Source: Sphingobacteriaceae bacterium
GTDB lineage: Bacteria > Bacteroidota > Bacteroidia > B-17B0 > Aurantibacillaceae
NCBI GenBank assembly: GCA_023251725.1
Contig: JAHEYG010000020.1
Coordinates: 1 to 43,345 of the forward strand
DNA length: 43,345 bases
Direction of reading: 5' to 3'
A program made the position numbers and the translations under genes. Shown one piece after another: positions 1 through 7,901 of the stretch; position 1 is the stretch's first letter, and each line of letters begins with the position of its first letter. A model generated the notes under the pieces. The model had not been told where the DNA came from and made no database searches. It worked only from the letters and a program-made list of their open reading frames with translations.

Positions 1-51
1 TTTTGTATAATACAAATTTCATTTTTAAAAATACTTTCTTACCTTTATTTT

Positions 52-246
52 ATGATTAACAAAAAGTATTTAGTAATAATTTTAATTGCTTTGGTATTTT
101 CATCCTGCAAAAAAGATTATACCTGTCAGTGCACTAACGTCAACGGAACTTATGATGCCGGACAAACCACCGATACCGAAGAAGGCGCCACAACTTATTG
201 TAAAAGTCTTTCGAGCACATCCACCAATTGTGATATAAAGAAATAA
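52..246 (+). CDS. small cysteine-rich lipoprotein, unknown function
   Basis: A 64-residue protein. The N-terminus is a lipoprotein signal: basic MINKK, a hydrophobic stretch, then a lipobox-like VFSSC with the acylated cysteine at residue 19, followed by KK. The mature part of about 45 residues contains four more cysteines (CQC, YCK, NCD) and many Thr/Ser, suggesting a small disulfide-stabilised surface or periplasmic peptide. The ATG at 52 is the only sensible start. A TAccTTTA sequence at 40-47 resembles the Bacteroidota -7 box but leaves almost no leader, so I do not call it a promoter. The family is not recognised. The gene is followed by the heptanucleotide array and then ispF on the same strand. 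Confidence 0.6.
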   Translation: MINKKYLVIILIALVFSSCKKDYTCQCTNVNGTYDAGQTTDTEEGATTYCKSLSSTSTNCDIKK

Positions 247-264
247 TTGTAATATTTAATTCTA

Positions 265-344
265 AACACCGAACACCGAACACCGAACACCGAACACCGA
301 ACACCGAACACCGAACACCGAACACCGAACACCGAATACCGAAC
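265..344. repeat. heptanucleotide tandem repeat (AACACCG)n
   Basis: Ten perfect head-to-tail copies of AACACCG run from 265 to 334, followed by one copy with a C-to-T change (AATACCG, 335-341) and a partial unit. The array fills most of the spacer between the small lipoprotein gene and ispF. Read on the other strand the unit is GTTCGGT, the same core as the heptads found after ftsA. Because 7 is not a multiple of 3, each strand reads through all frames, which creates a spurious minus-strand ORF here. Confidence 0.97.
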
Positions 345-373
345 GCAAAAACGCTATCAACCATTAACTAACA

Positions 374-853
374 ATGAACATAAGAGTAGGATTCGGTTAC
401 GATGTACATCCATTAGGTGAAGGTCGCGAACTTTGGTTGGGTGGAATTAAATTACAATTCGATAAAGGTTGCATGGGTCACAGTGATGCGGATGTTTTAT
501 TGCATGCCATTGCCGACGCACTGTTAGGCGCCGCAAATTTGGGCGACATAGGTTTTCATTTTCCCAATACAAATCCAAAATACAAAAATGTGGATAGTAA
601 ATTATTATTAAAAGAAGTAGTTGAGTTGTTAGATAAAAATGGTTACGCTGTTGGAAATATTGATTCTACTTTAAGTATGGAAGCTCCAAAAATAAATCCG
701 CACATCGAAGCCATGCAAAATGTTATCGCACCAATCTTAAGAGTTACTAAAAACGAAATTTCAATTAAAGCAACTACCAACGAAAAATTAGGTTATGTAG
801 GAAGACAAGAAGGAGTAAATGCTTATGCGGTAGCTTTGATTTATAAAAAGTAG
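374..853 (+). CDS. ispF: 2-C-methyl-D-erythritol 2,4-cyclodiphosphate synthase (IspF)
   Basis: IspF converts CDP-ME 2-phosphate to MEcPP with release of CMP in the cytosolic non-mevalonate isoprenoid pathway. The 159-residue length is normal for this trimeric enzyme. Zinc ligands are visible as D10 and H12 in GYDVHPLGEG and H44 in the GHSDADVLLHAIADALLGA region. The GDIGFHFP motif lies near residues 57-64. The C-terminal signature KATTNEKLGYVGRQEGV is complete and supplies the cytidine-side loop. The ATG at 374 gives the usual start just before RVGFGYDVH. It stands alone, with the heptad repeat upstream and a convergent T9SS gene downstream. Isoprenoid supply links it loosely to lipid II carrier synthesis, but it is not in the dcw operon. 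Confidence 0.97.
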   Translation: MNIRVGFGYDVHPLGEGRELWLGGIKLQFDKGCMGHSDADVLLHAIADALLGAANLGDIGFHFPNTNPKYKNVDSKLLLKEVVELLDKNGYAVGNIDSTLSMEAPKINPHIEAMQNVIAPILRVTKNEISIKATTNEKLGYVGRQEGVNAYAVALIYKK

Positions 854-867
854 TTTCAAATCTTTTT

Positions 868-908
868 TATCCCTTCAATCCAATCCCTTTAGTCCCTTCA
901 ATCCCTTC
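868..908. repeat. degenerate TCCCTTCAA tandem repeat between convergent genes
   Basis: CCCTT cores begin at 871, 885, 894 and 903, so the spacing is about 9 bp with one shortened unit (CCAAT) between the first two. It fills the whole gap between the stop of ispF and the stop of the minus-strand T9SS gene. It has no hairpin of terminator quality. It belongs with the other short-unit spacers of this window. Confidence 0.75.
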
Positions 909-910
909 TC

Positions 911-1567
911 CTAATTCTTATAAATCTTCCCCTTAAAAACTTTACCGTCGGCATCAATAAACAAAAAAACATATATTCCTGTGTTGAGCGAATTTATTTT
1001 TAATTGAATGGGGCCAGAATAAGTTCCTTTACTAATTAATTTTTGAGTACCAAAGGAATTGTAAACGAATAAATCGTAATACTTGTTGTCTTCATTATCA
1101 ATTAAAATATTTACCAGGTCATCAGCAGGCAATGGATACACAATTAATCTTGGTGTTGGCGGAGCTTGTTCAACATAAACTTTTAAAATTTGAGAATAGT
1201 CAGAGGGTGGAACAAATACTTTATAATAATTGACAGCATTTAAATTGGGAGAATAATCAGTCCACGAAAAATTTTCGTCGCTGGTGGTGTTTCCGCAAAC
1301 GCCGGCATAATCGTATGCCATTGTGAAACTTATGGAGTCGGCACCCTTAAAAATTTGATAACCCGAACAAGATGCCCCCGCCGAAATAGTGAAATTAATT
1401 TTGATAGTGTTATTTATCGGAAAACCATTGCAATTAGTAATGCGATTTTGGGAACTGGCAGCTAATGGAAATAATAATATAAAAAGAATACCGCTTCGAA
1501 GGCACCCTTCGACTTCGCTCAGGGCGCTACTCGTTTTTTTTATCAATGATAAATTTAAAAACATCAT
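911..1567 (-). CDS. secreted protein with T9SS type A sorting domain; signal peptide interrupted by a repeat element
   Basis: A 218-residue protein. The C-terminal 80 or so residues form a type A Por/T9SS sorting domain (VYPLPADDLVNI, then LNTGIYVFLF, ending KVFKGKIYKN). The central part has several cysteines but no recognised fold. The N-terminus is odd: MMFLNLSLIKK is followed by about 14 residues containing ALSEVEG, and only then by the hydrophobic stretch GILFILLFPLAASSQ. Removing the ALSEVEG segment would leave a normal signal peptide. That segment is encoded by a palindromic repeat (1493-1534). The start ATGATG overlaps the TGA of the upstream gene, so the two are translationally coupled. 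Whether the altered signal peptide still works cannot be told from sequence. Confidence 0.75.
   Translation of the reverse strand: MMFLNLSLIKKTSSALSEVEGCLRSGILFILLFPLAASSQNRITNCNGFPINNTIKINFTISAGASCSGYQIFKGADSISFTMAYDYAGVCGNTTSDENFSWTDYSPNLNAVNYYKVFVPPSDYSQILKVYVEQAPPTPRLIVYPLPADDLVNILIDNEDNKYYDLFVYNSFGTQKLISKGTYSGPIQLKINSLNTGIYVFLFIDADGKVFKGKIYKN
1493..1534. repeat. palindromic REP-like element inside a coding region (encodes ALSEVEG)
   Basis: The stretch contains a perfect stem, TCGAAGG / CCTTCGA with a 3-nt loop (1496-1512), followed by CCCTTCGACTTCGCTCAGGG (1505-1524). I recognise this as a widely dispersed bacterial palindromic repeat whose translations (SALSEVEG on one strand, STSLRA on the other) recur in unrelated proteins. 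Here it is 42 bp, in frame, and placed between the basic and hydrophobic parts of a signal peptide. The recognition is from memory of the motif, not from a search. Confidence 0.75.
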
Positions 1568-3138
1568 TCCAAAATTAATTTCGTGAATTTACTTTTTTCA
1601 TCCCCATAAAAAACCAAATAATACATTCCCGAAGATAAATTATAACGTTGCGCATTAATATTTAGTGTGTGATTTCCCTTCGAAAATTCTTTTCCCTTAG
1701 CAATTTCATTTACTATCCTACCGGTATTATCTACAATTTGTATCGTTAATTTAGTTTTTCTTTCCAACCCAAAATCAATTTCTGTTTCGGTAGTAAACGG
1801 ATTTGGCCGAACAGTTACCAAACTTAAATTTTCTTTCTTAGCATCATCAATTCCCAATACAATAGGATTTACCAATGCCGTATAAACACTTAATGCTCCT
1901 CCGCCTGTCATCTGCATCCATATCGGGCGAATTACATTATTGTGCGCAGCAATATGAATATAATCTCCAAAAAAATACGCGGCACTAGGCGCAAAAGTAT
2001 TAGCGTTAATTTTATAATTCACAAAACTCCCGCCACCGTCTTTCGAAATAGCTAAATACACATCGGTACTCGTACCCGCAGCAAAATTTCTTCTATCGTA
2101 AAAAACTATGTAAACATAACCGGTAATTTGGTCAACCGCCATCGCCGATAAAAATTGCTGTTTGCCCGGCACATCATCATTCACTCTAAAAGGCGCACTC
2201 CAGTTATTGCCACCATCCGTCGATTTTACCAGCCAAATATCTCCATCGTTAACACCGTTGCGCTGGTCGCTCCAGTTAATGTAAATCGTTCCTTTATAAG
2301 GACCATTGCTTAAATCGCAATAAGTAAAAGGCAAACCATTACACCGCTGAATCCCGCTGATATTATAATCCCACCCGCCGGGAATGGTATTAATAAATTT
2401 TTCCTGCGGCAACCACGTAACTCCACCGTTAGTAGATTTTTGAAACATTAAACCTTTTTTGCTTGCCCAAGAACAATACACTTCACCTAACGGTCCGATC
2501 GCTGGTACAGCGCCCTCTAATGTGCTATCGCTATCCACACAATCGCCGGCGTAAAACGAAATTCGCAGGGGCGCCGACCAGGTATTTCCTGCATCGCTTG
2601 ATTTAGAATGAAGAATTATTGAACTGTCGGCCGGATTAGTAGTGCCGTAATTATCAAATTGTGTCCACGTTAAATGAATTTCATTATTGTATGGATTCAC
2701 AACCGGCCAGGCTTTGTCCTGACCTTTAGAACCGTTTTTACCGGTAGCTGTACATGTACTCCAGATTTGTCCGAAATTATTCGATTTCTGAATCACAATT
2801 CTGTCAATCCAGCTTCCGCCCGGAGTAATAGTAGGATTCGGATTAGAAAGATGGATAAAATAACAGGCATTACTTGTATCCCAAATTAAAACAGGGTCGC
2901 CCCAAACACTGTATGCCGGGCAAGTAATTGTTGAAATGGTCCATGTAGCGCCGGCATCGTTGCTTCTATAAGAATTATTTAAGTTGGCCCCCGCCACTAT
3001 TTGATTGGTGTTTTTGGGATTAATAGCAATAGAAACTTCTTCAGGACTATTAGAAGTACTGATTAAAACATTCGGAAACTGGCTGAAAGCAAACTTTCCC
3101 AATGAAAACAAAAAAATAAAACAAAAAAATCGTTTCAT
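1564..3138 (-). CDS. secreted sialidase-like (BNR/Asp-box) propeller protein with T9SS sorting domain
   Basis: A 524-residue exported protein. It starts with signal peptide MKRFFCFIFLFSLGKFAFSQ. The body has at least five Asp-box (BNR) motifs of the SxDxGxTW type: SNDAGATW, SSDAGNTW, STNGGVTW, STDGGNNW and SKDGGGSF. These mark a six-bladed sialidase-type beta-propeller. I cannot see a convincing catalytic Arg triad, so enzymatic sialidase activity is not claimed; many such Bacteroidota proteins are uncharacterised adhesins or hydrolases. The last 80 residues are a type A T9SS sorting domain (VRPNPFTTETEIDF ... LSSGMYYLVFYG ... KLILE). It precedes and overlaps the other T9SS gene by 3-4 bases, so the two likely form one operon. 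Confidence 0.85.
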   Translation of the reverse strand: MKRFFCFIFLFSLGKFAFSQFPNVLISTSNSPEEVSIAINPKNTNQIVAGANLNNSYRSNDAGATWTISTITCPAYSVWGDPVLIWDTSNACYFIHLSNPNPTITPGGSWIDRIVIQKSNNFGQIWSTCTATGKNGSKGQDKAWPVVNPYNNEIHLTWTQFDNYGTTNPADSSIILHSKSSDAGNTWSAPLRISFYAGDCVDSDSTLEGAVPAIGPLGEVYCSWASKKGLMFQKSTNGGVTWLPQEKFINTIPGGWDYNISGIQRCNGLPFTYCDLSNGPYKGTIYINWSDQRNGVNDGDIWLVKSTDGGNNWSAPFRVNDDVPGKQQFLSAMAVDQITGYVYIVFYDRRNFAAGTSTDVYLAISKDGGGSFVNYKINANTFAPSAAYFFGDYIHIAAHNNVIRPIWMQMTGGGALSVYTALVNPIVLGIDDAKKENLSLVTVRPNPFTTETEIDFGLERKTKLTIQIVDNTGRIVNEIAKGKEFSKGNHTLNINAQRYNLSSGMYYLVFYGDEKSKFTKLILE

Positions 3139-3269
3139 TAACCGAGTTTATTAGAATATCTAAGTTAGCAAGAAAAAGGCAATAATTTTGCCTGTTATTC
3201 TAAAAATATTAAATTTATGCTCGTCATAACAATTTAGTTAAAAAGTATATCTTTAGGCAAATTTTTTTT

Positions 3270-4664
3270 ATGGACCGTAGTCAGATTTCAACCTACCTGA
3301 ACAATAATAAAGAACGTTTTTTAAACGAGCTCCTCGATTTATTGAGAATACCATCGGTAAGTGCCGATCCAAAATGCAAAGGCGATGTAAATAAAACGGC
3401 CGAAGCGGTTAAACAACGATTAATAGAAGCGGGAGTTGATAAGGTTGAAATCAGTCCCACAAAAGGTCACCCGATTGTTTACGGCGAAAAAATAATTGAC
3501 CCTAAAAAACCAACAGTAATTGTATACGGGCATTACGATGTTCAGCCACCCGATCCGCTTAATTTATGGCATTCGCCGCCCTTTGAGCCCGTTATTAAAA
3601 AAACGCCGCTTCACCCCGATGGTGCCATTTTTGCACGTGGCGCTTGCGATGATAAGGGACAAATGTACATGCACATTAAGGCGTTTGAATTAATGATGAA
3701 AACCAATACACTTCCTTGCAATGTAAAATTTATGATTGAAGGTGAGGAAGAAGTGGGTTCGCAAAATTTAGGTCCGTGGATTGTAGAACATAAAAACCGT
3801 TTAAAAGGCGATGTTATTTTAATTTCAGATACTTCGATGATTGCCAATAATATTCCATCGATTGATGTTGGCTTACGTGGATTAACTTATATGGAAGTAG
3901 AAGTTACGGGGCCTAATCGCGATTTACACAGTGGAGTTTACGGTGGTGCGGTGGCGAATCCGGTAAATGTTTTATGTAAGATGATTGCTTCTTGTCACGA
4001 TGAAAATAATCACATTACCATTCCCGGATTTTATGAAGATGTTCAGGAATTAACAAAAGAAGAGCGTGCTGAATTAGAAAAAGCGCCTTTTAGTTTAGAA
4101 GAATATAAAAAAGATTTAGGAATTTTGGTGGAGCAAGGAGAGAAGGGTTATACTACAAACGAGCGCACCGGCATCCGACCAACTTTAGATGTAAATGGTA
4201 TTTGGGGTGGATACACCGGTGAAGGGGCAAAAACTGTTTTGCCGGGAAAAGCATTTGCAAAAATTAGTATGCGTTTGGTACCGAATCAGAGTTCCGAAAA
4301 AATTTGCGAATTATTTCAAAAATATTTTGAGAGCATTGCGCCAAAATCTGTGATACTAAAAGTAAGTCACCATCATGGCGGCGAGCCGGTGGTAGTTTCG
4401 CAAAATTCGGCGGCATTTAAAGCGGCCAGTAATGCATTGGAAGAAACCTATGGTAAAAAACCAATTCCAACTCGTGGCGGCGGAAGCATACCTATTGTTG
4501 CGCTGTTTAAAAAAGAATTGGGTTTAGATAGTATTTTAATGGGATTTGGTTTAGATACTGATGCTTTGCATTCTCCGAACGAACATTATGGTATTTTTAA
4601 TTATTACAAAGGCATTGAAACTATTCCGCTCTTTTACAAAAATTACACTGCTCTTTACAAATAA
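3270..4664 (+). CDS. M20 family dipeptidase (carnosinase/CNDP-like metallopeptidase)
   Basis: A 464-residue cytosolic dizinc peptidase with no signal peptide. The M20 motifs are complete: VIVYGHYDVQPPDP with H88 and D90; FARGACDDKGQ with bridging D127; the EGEEEVGS motif near 157-164 carrying the general base and a metal-binding Glu; a later Asp in LISDTS; and the C-terminal DTDALHSPNEHY with the last metal His. The dimerisation-domain motif DLHSGVYGGAVANP and PTRGGGSIP match the M20A/CNDP dipeptidase branch rather than DapE or ArgE. It probably hydrolyses dipeptides for amino acid recovery. The next gene starts directly at the base after its stop, giving an operon of three with the small membrane protein and the LEA-like lipoprotein. 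Confidence 0.93.
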   Translation: MDRSQISTYLNNNKERFLNELLDLLRIPSVSADPKCKGDVNKTAEAVKQRLIEAGVDKVEISPTKGHPIVYGEKIIDPKKPTVIVYGHYDVQPPDPLNLWHSPPFEPVIKKTPLHPDGAIFARGACDDKGQMYMHIKAFELMMKTNTLPCNVKFMIEGEEEVGSQNLGPWIVEHKNRLKGDVILISDTSMIANNIPSIDVGLRGLTYMEVEVTGPNRDLHSGVYGGAVANPVNVLCKMIASCHDENNHITIPGFYEDVQELTKEERAELEKAPFSLEEYKKDLGILVEQGEKGYTTNERTGIRPTLDVNGIWGGYTGEGAKTVLPGKAFAKISMRLVPNQSSEKICELFQKYFESIAPKSVILKVSHHHGGEPVVVSQNSAAFKAASNALEETYGKKPIPTRGGGSIPIVALFKKELGLDSILMGFGLDTDALHSPNEHYGIFNYYKGIETIPLFYKNYTALYK

Positions 4665-4919
4665 ATGAATGTTGCCGATTGGATAGGAACCATTGGTGTT
4701 GGTCTTTTATTAATCGCCTTCGGCTTAAATTTATTGGATCTTATCTCCGCAAAATCTTTCATGTATTTAATAATTAATTTAAGTGGTGCGCTTTTAGCAG
4801 GCATCGCTTCTGTTTTAATAAATTATATTCCATTTGTAATTTTAGAAGCTGTTTGGGTGTTAGTTTCCATTTTTGCTATGGTTGTAAAAATAAAAGAATC
4901 CAGAAAGATTAAACAATGA
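4665..4919 (+). CDS. small three-helix membrane protein (CBU_0592-like)
   Basis: An 84-residue very hydrophobic protein with three predicted transmembrane helices: about 6-27 (IGTIGVGLLLIAFGLNLL), 31-52 (FMYLIINLSGALLAGIASVL) and 55-75 (FVILEAVWVLVSIFAMVV), then a basic tail KIKESRKIKQ. It resembles the small CBU_0592-type membrane proteins, whose function is unknown. The ATG follows the dipeptidase stop with no spacer, and its own TGA overlaps the next ATG (ATGA at 4916-4919), so it is translationally coupled on both sides. Confidence 0.75.
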   Translation: MNVADWIGTIGVGLLLIAFGLNLLDLISAKSFMYLIINLSGALLAGIASVLINYIPFVILEAVWVLVSIFAMVVKIKESRKIKQ

Positions 4920-5371
4920 AGAGTTTCATTTATTTAATAGTTGGAATTTTTGTTTTGACTTTTTTTTCCTGTAAAGAATTTAAAGAAGCAAAAGTTACCC
5001 GAGTAGAAAGTTTCCGACTAATTAAAGTAAGTACCGAAGGCATTGAAGCGGAAATTATTTTAGGAATAAAAAATCCGAATAAGATTGGGTTCTCTATTTA
5101 TCCATCTGAGTTTGACGTAATTTTTAGCGGTATTAATTTGGGGAAAGCCAAACTTTATAAAAGAATTCACATTAACGGCAATTCCGAAAAAACTTATGTT
5201 TTTAAGCTTAAGTCATCTTTTCAAAAATTTAATTTTATGGATATTACAAACCTTTTATCGGGTAATAAAATGGGGATGGTAGAGGTAAAGGGCGACCTGG
5301 TAGCCGGCAAATTTTACCTTAAAAAGCGGTTTCCGGTCAATATTCGTGAAAAAGCTGACCTAAAACCTTGA
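4916..5371 (+). CDS. LEA14-like (WHy domain) lipoprotein
   Basis: A 151-residue lipoprotein. The signal MKSFIYLIVGIFVLTFFSC has a lipobox with Cys19. The mature part reads like a water-stress/LEA type 2 (WHy) beta-sandwich: a repeated strand pattern with the hallmark IKNPNKIGFSIYPSEFDVIFSGINLGKA, in which an Asn-Pro-Asn turn is followed by alternating hydrophobics, then a short linker (HINGNSEKTYVFKLK). Such proteins sit on the periplasmic face of a membrane; the role is unknown and might be lipid or stress related. It is last in the operon with the dipeptidase and small membrane protein (ATGA overlap). Confidence 0.75.
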   Translation: MKSFIYLIVGIFVLTFFSCKEFKEAKVTRVESFRLIKVSTEGIEAEIILGIKNPNKIGFSIYPSEFDVIFSGINLGKAKLYKRIHINGNSEKTYVFKLKSSFQKFNFMDITNLLSGNKMGMVEVKGDLVAGKFYLKKRFPVNIREKADLKP

Positions 5372-5397
5372 GTTTTAAACATTTTTCGCAACCTTTG
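5368..5397 (+). promoter_or_regulatory. putative Bacteroidota promoter for the sigma factor operon
   Basis: TTG at 5368-5370, a 19-bp spacer, then AACCTTTG at 5390-5397, one mismatch from the Bacteroidota -7 box TAnnTTTG. It would start transcription near 5403, about 30 bases before the ATG at 5435. Confidence 0.5.
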
Positions 5398-5434
5398 TTA
5401 ATAACAAAACGTAAAACTAACAAAACCCGAAATA

Positions 5435-6019
5435 ATGCAAGATTCTGATTTGATAATGGCATGTTTAAAAAACGACAAGACTGCCAAAGAGGAGTTTTTT
5501 AAAACATATTTCGGAAAATTTTCGGCCTTAGCATTACGTTACTCTAAAAACAAAGAACAAAGCTTAGAGATTACCAACAAGGGCTTTGCACATTTATTTT
5601 CAATCCTAAATAAATTTAAAAGCAACGGTACAATTAATGTTGACCAATGGCTGCGTCAGGAATTTTTGTTTTTTGCTGTTAATCAAATAAGAAATATCAG
5701 AAGCGAATATTATGTAGCCAGCACCGTTAGAGTAAATGATTTGGCAGAAAAATCGTACGATTTATTTATGGATGCTGAGCTCACCGATTTTAAAAGTATA
5801 AGTTTCGATATTTTGGTGAAGTCGTTGCAACAATTAGTTCCTTCGCAGCGCCTGGTATTTAATTTGCACATAGTGGAAAATTATGATCTTATTAAAATTG
5901 CAGAAATATTGGAGGCGAGCGAGCAAACTGTAAAATCAAATTTCGAAAAAGCCCGATTCAATCTTCAAAAAAATATTGATAAAAATAATAAGTCGCAAAA
6001 AAATGAGCAGTTTGTTTAA
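5435..6019 (+). CDS. sigma-70 family (ECF-like) RNA polymerase sigma factor
   Basis: A 194-residue protein with the two-domain layout of ECF sigma factors. Region 2 covers about residues 5-90 (DLIMACLKNDKTAKEEFFKTYF, then the helix ending DQWLRQEFLFFAVNQIRN). Region 4 covers about 130-185, with the helix-turn-helix LVPSQRLVFNLHIVENYD followed by IAEILEASEQTVKSNFEKAR. Region 2 is more divergent than in standard ECFs, so the call rests mostly on region 4 and the overall length. It overlaps the next gene by 17 bases, which encodes a single-pass membrane protein. That pairing suggests membrane-linked control, as with anti-sigma partners. Its target genes are not visible here. Confidence 0.85.
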   Translation: MQDSDLIMACLKNDKTAKEEFFKTYFGKFSALALRYSKNKEQSLEITNKGFAHLFSILNKFKSNGTINVDQWLRQEFLFFAVNQIRNIRSEYYVASTVRVNDLAEKSYDLFMDAELTDFKSISFDILVKSLQQLVPSQRLVFNLHIVENYDLIKIAEILEASEQTVKSNFEKARFNLQKNIDKNNKSQKNEQFV

Positions 6020-6716
6020 TTACGAATTAGACGAAAAACAAATTCGTTTAACCTTGCACGATGCAGAGTTGGAATACAACCATGCAGATTGGCAGGATTT
6101 TGATTCTAATTATTCGGAAACAGCTTCTAAAACACACAAAAACCCTTTTTTAAATCTTCCTAAAATAAATTTAAACATTAACCGTAATGTGTTGGTTCCC
6201 TTATTTTTTATAATTGGATTAGGGGGGGTTTCCGCAATCATGTTTAAGTTTATTAATTTTAAAACCAAAGAGCCTGTAAATGTTCAAAATACTATAATTC
6301 CCAGTGAAGCAAGTGATAAAGTAGTTAAAAAAGAAATTCCGCCACCTGAGAAAAAAGAAATTGCCCCCATTGTGGTTCCTGAGGTAAAACGCGATACAAT
6401 AGTGGCCTCAGTTAATACTCCAACTCAAACAGCGATAACAAATACTGTTGTTACAAATAATAATCCAAGTATTATTTCGCCGGCAATACAAAAAAACAAT
6501 ACAGTAAATTTGGTTGACACCAATAAAATAAGCTCGCTGGTACCCCCAACCGTAATGGTTAATCAAAATCCATTCATAAGAAAAAGAAAAAGGAGACGGG
6601 TTACCGCCGAGCAACTTGACGCTATTAAAGCACAACCCTTGCTTAGTAAAGATAATTCTTCTACCGAAACTGAACCCGAATTGAAGATCAAAACTAAAGA
6701 CACCCCGCCCGATTAG
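6003..6716 (+). CDS. single-pass membrane protein coupled to the sigma factor (possible anti-sigma-like partner)
   Basis: A 237-residue protein. I place the start at the ATG at 6003 (MSSLFNYELDEKQIRL) rather than at 5976, because the shorter form begins just inside the sigma gene end and gives a clean acidic cytoplasmic domain of about 60 residues. One transmembrane helix follows at roughly 60-83 (VLVPLFFIIGLGGVSAIMFKF). The rest is a low-complexity extracytoplasmic tail rich in Pro, Lys, Thr and Asn, with a very basic patch RKRKRRR about 45 residues before the end. Cytoplasmic domain plus one helix plus coupling to a sigma gene is the architecture of anti-sigma factors, but I see no zinc-binding HxxxCxxC motif. 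The role is inference. Confidence 0.65.
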   Translation: MSSLFNYELDEKQIRLTLHDAELEYNHADWQDFDSNYSETASKTHKNPFLNLPKINLNINRNVLVPLFFIIGLGGVSAIMFKFINFKTKEPVNVQNTIIPSEASDKVVKKEIPPPEKKEIAPIVVPEVKRDTIVASVNTPTQTAITNTVVTNNNPSIISPAIQKNNTVNLVDTNKISSLVPPTVMVNQNPFIRKRKRRRVTAEQLDAIKAQPLLSKDNSSTETEPELKIKTKDTPPD

Positions 6717-6766
6717 TTAAAAGATTGAAAAACATCCCCATTATTTAATAATTAATTCTTTTACAC

Positions 6767-6797
6767 TTTTAAAACTGTGTTTTTTTTTGTATTTTTG
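6767..6797 (+). promoter_or_regulatory. putative promoter of the first T9SS paralogue
   Basis: TATTTTTG at 6790-6797 is a perfect TAnnTTTG -7 box. A weak TTTT at 6766-6769 lies about 20 bp upstream. The start codon at 6816 is 19 bases downstream. This placement also argues against translation starting at 6777, which would lie upstream of the transcription start. Confidence 0.55.
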
Positions 6798-6815
6798 AGT
6801 TCCAAAATTAATAAA

Positions 6816-7865
6816 ATGAAGAAATTTTACTTTGTTGTTTTATCTTTCTCTCTTGGTTTAAACCTGAATATGGCGCAAACCATTTTGACCAAGGCTAATC
6901 ACGCTCCTCTTGTTGGTGATGTTTTTAAAACCCGACAATGCGATTCAACCGGACTTACTCCCGGTGCTTCTGGAGCGGGTGCTACTTGGACTTTCACAAT
7001 GAGTATCAGAACACCAACTACAACTTATAATGGAGTTACTGTTGCTTCTACCGGAACAGTTGCTGCTTCTTATCCATCGGCAAGTGTTGCTGTTCAGTCA
7101 GGCACTAATAATAGTTTTTATTCTTCAACTACCAATGCTTTATCCTATTGGGGAGGAAATTTACCAATTAAAATATCAGGTATAAATGTGACTACAACTT
7201 ATGCTTCACCCGCTGTTTATGCAACTTATAGTATGGCATTAAATTCTACATCTGCCGCTGCAGTAAGTGGTACTGTTTCAGCAGGTGGTATCAATGGTTC
7301 GTTTACCGGAACATCTACCACCATCGGAGATGGAACAGGGACATTGATATTACCCTCGCGAACATTTAGTAATTGCTTAAGAGTAATGACTACACAAACA
7401 TTAAACTTTTCAGTAACTTTTCCTCCTGCTAATGGAACTGTATTTCAAACCACTTACGATTATTATAATGTGATTTCAAAATCACCTTTATTTACCATAC
7501 TTGATGCTTTAGTAACCGCTACTGTTGCTGGGTCCCCGCAATCTTCTTCTTACTATTTGGCGACTATTAATAGCGATTACCTGACTGTAGGTATTAATGA
7601 AACCACCAAAGAAATTTCTAATCTAAATCTTTATCCTAATCCGGCAAAAGCCAATTTTAATTTAAGTTTTGTCAATGAAAATGCAGAAAATGCTTCATAT
7701 GAAATGATTAATGCGCTTGGACAAACCATTAAAAAAGAAAATTTAGGAAGCGAAAAAGGTAATATAAAATATAATATTAGTTTAGAAGGAATTGATTCCG
7801 GCATTTATTTTGTAAAAATTTATGTAGGAAATTCAACTTCCGTCAAAAAAATTACCGTGCAATAG
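6816..7865 (+). CDS. secreted T9SS cargo protein, tandem paralogue A
   Basis: A 349-residue exported protein. The ATG at 6816 gives the signal peptide MKKFYFVVLSFSLGLNLNMAQ. The mature N-terminus TILTKANHAPLVGDVFKTRQCDSTGLTPG is strongly similar to that of the next gene. The middle is Thr/Ser/Ala/Gly-rich beta-sheet-like sequence with a shared YWGG motif. The C-terminal 80 residues are a type A T9SS sorting domain (NLYPNPAKANFNLSF, then SGIYFVKIYVGN, ending KKITVQ). The family is not recognised; it resembles Bacteroidota surface proteins of unknown function. A clear -7 box at 6790-6797 drives it, and paralogue B follows after a 97-bp heptad-phased spacer. Confidence 0.8.
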   Translation: MKKFYFVVLSFSLGLNLNMAQTILTKANHAPLVGDVFKTRQCDSTGLTPGASGAGATWTFTMSIRTPTTTYNGVTVASTGTVAASYPSASVAVQSGTNNSFYSSTTNALSYWGGNLPIKISGINVTTTYASPAVYATYSMALNSTSAAAVSGTVSAGGINGSFTGTSTTIGDGTGTLILPSRTFSNCLRVMTTQTLNFSVTFPPANGTVFQTTYDYYNVISKSPLFTILDALVTATVAGSPQSSSYYLATINSDYLTVGINETTKEISNLNLYPNPAKANFNLSFVNENAENASYEMINALGQTIKKENLGSEKGNIKYNISLEGIDSGIYFVKIYVGNSTSVKKITVQ

Positions 7866-7901
7866 TTCGACAAGATCGCTAACCAATTAATAAAAAATAA
7901 A

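Noticed and set aside
265-344. CRISPR-like array
   Set aside because: The units are 7 bp with no spacers; this is a simple tandem repeat.
140-364. Minus-strand ORF of 74 residues with repeated FGVRCSV
   Set aside because: It is only the translation of the heptad array; the 7-bp period gives an open 21-bp cycle. No start context and it overlaps the lipoprotein gene.
1389-1586. Plus-strand ORF containing STSLRA
   Set aside because: It is the other-strand reading of the palindromic element and the antisense of the T9SS gene.
5976-6002. Upstream ATG start for the sigma-linked membrane protein
   Set aside because: It would extend the overlap with the sigma gene by nine codons of unlikely sequence (MIKIISRKK); the ATG at 6003 is cleaner.
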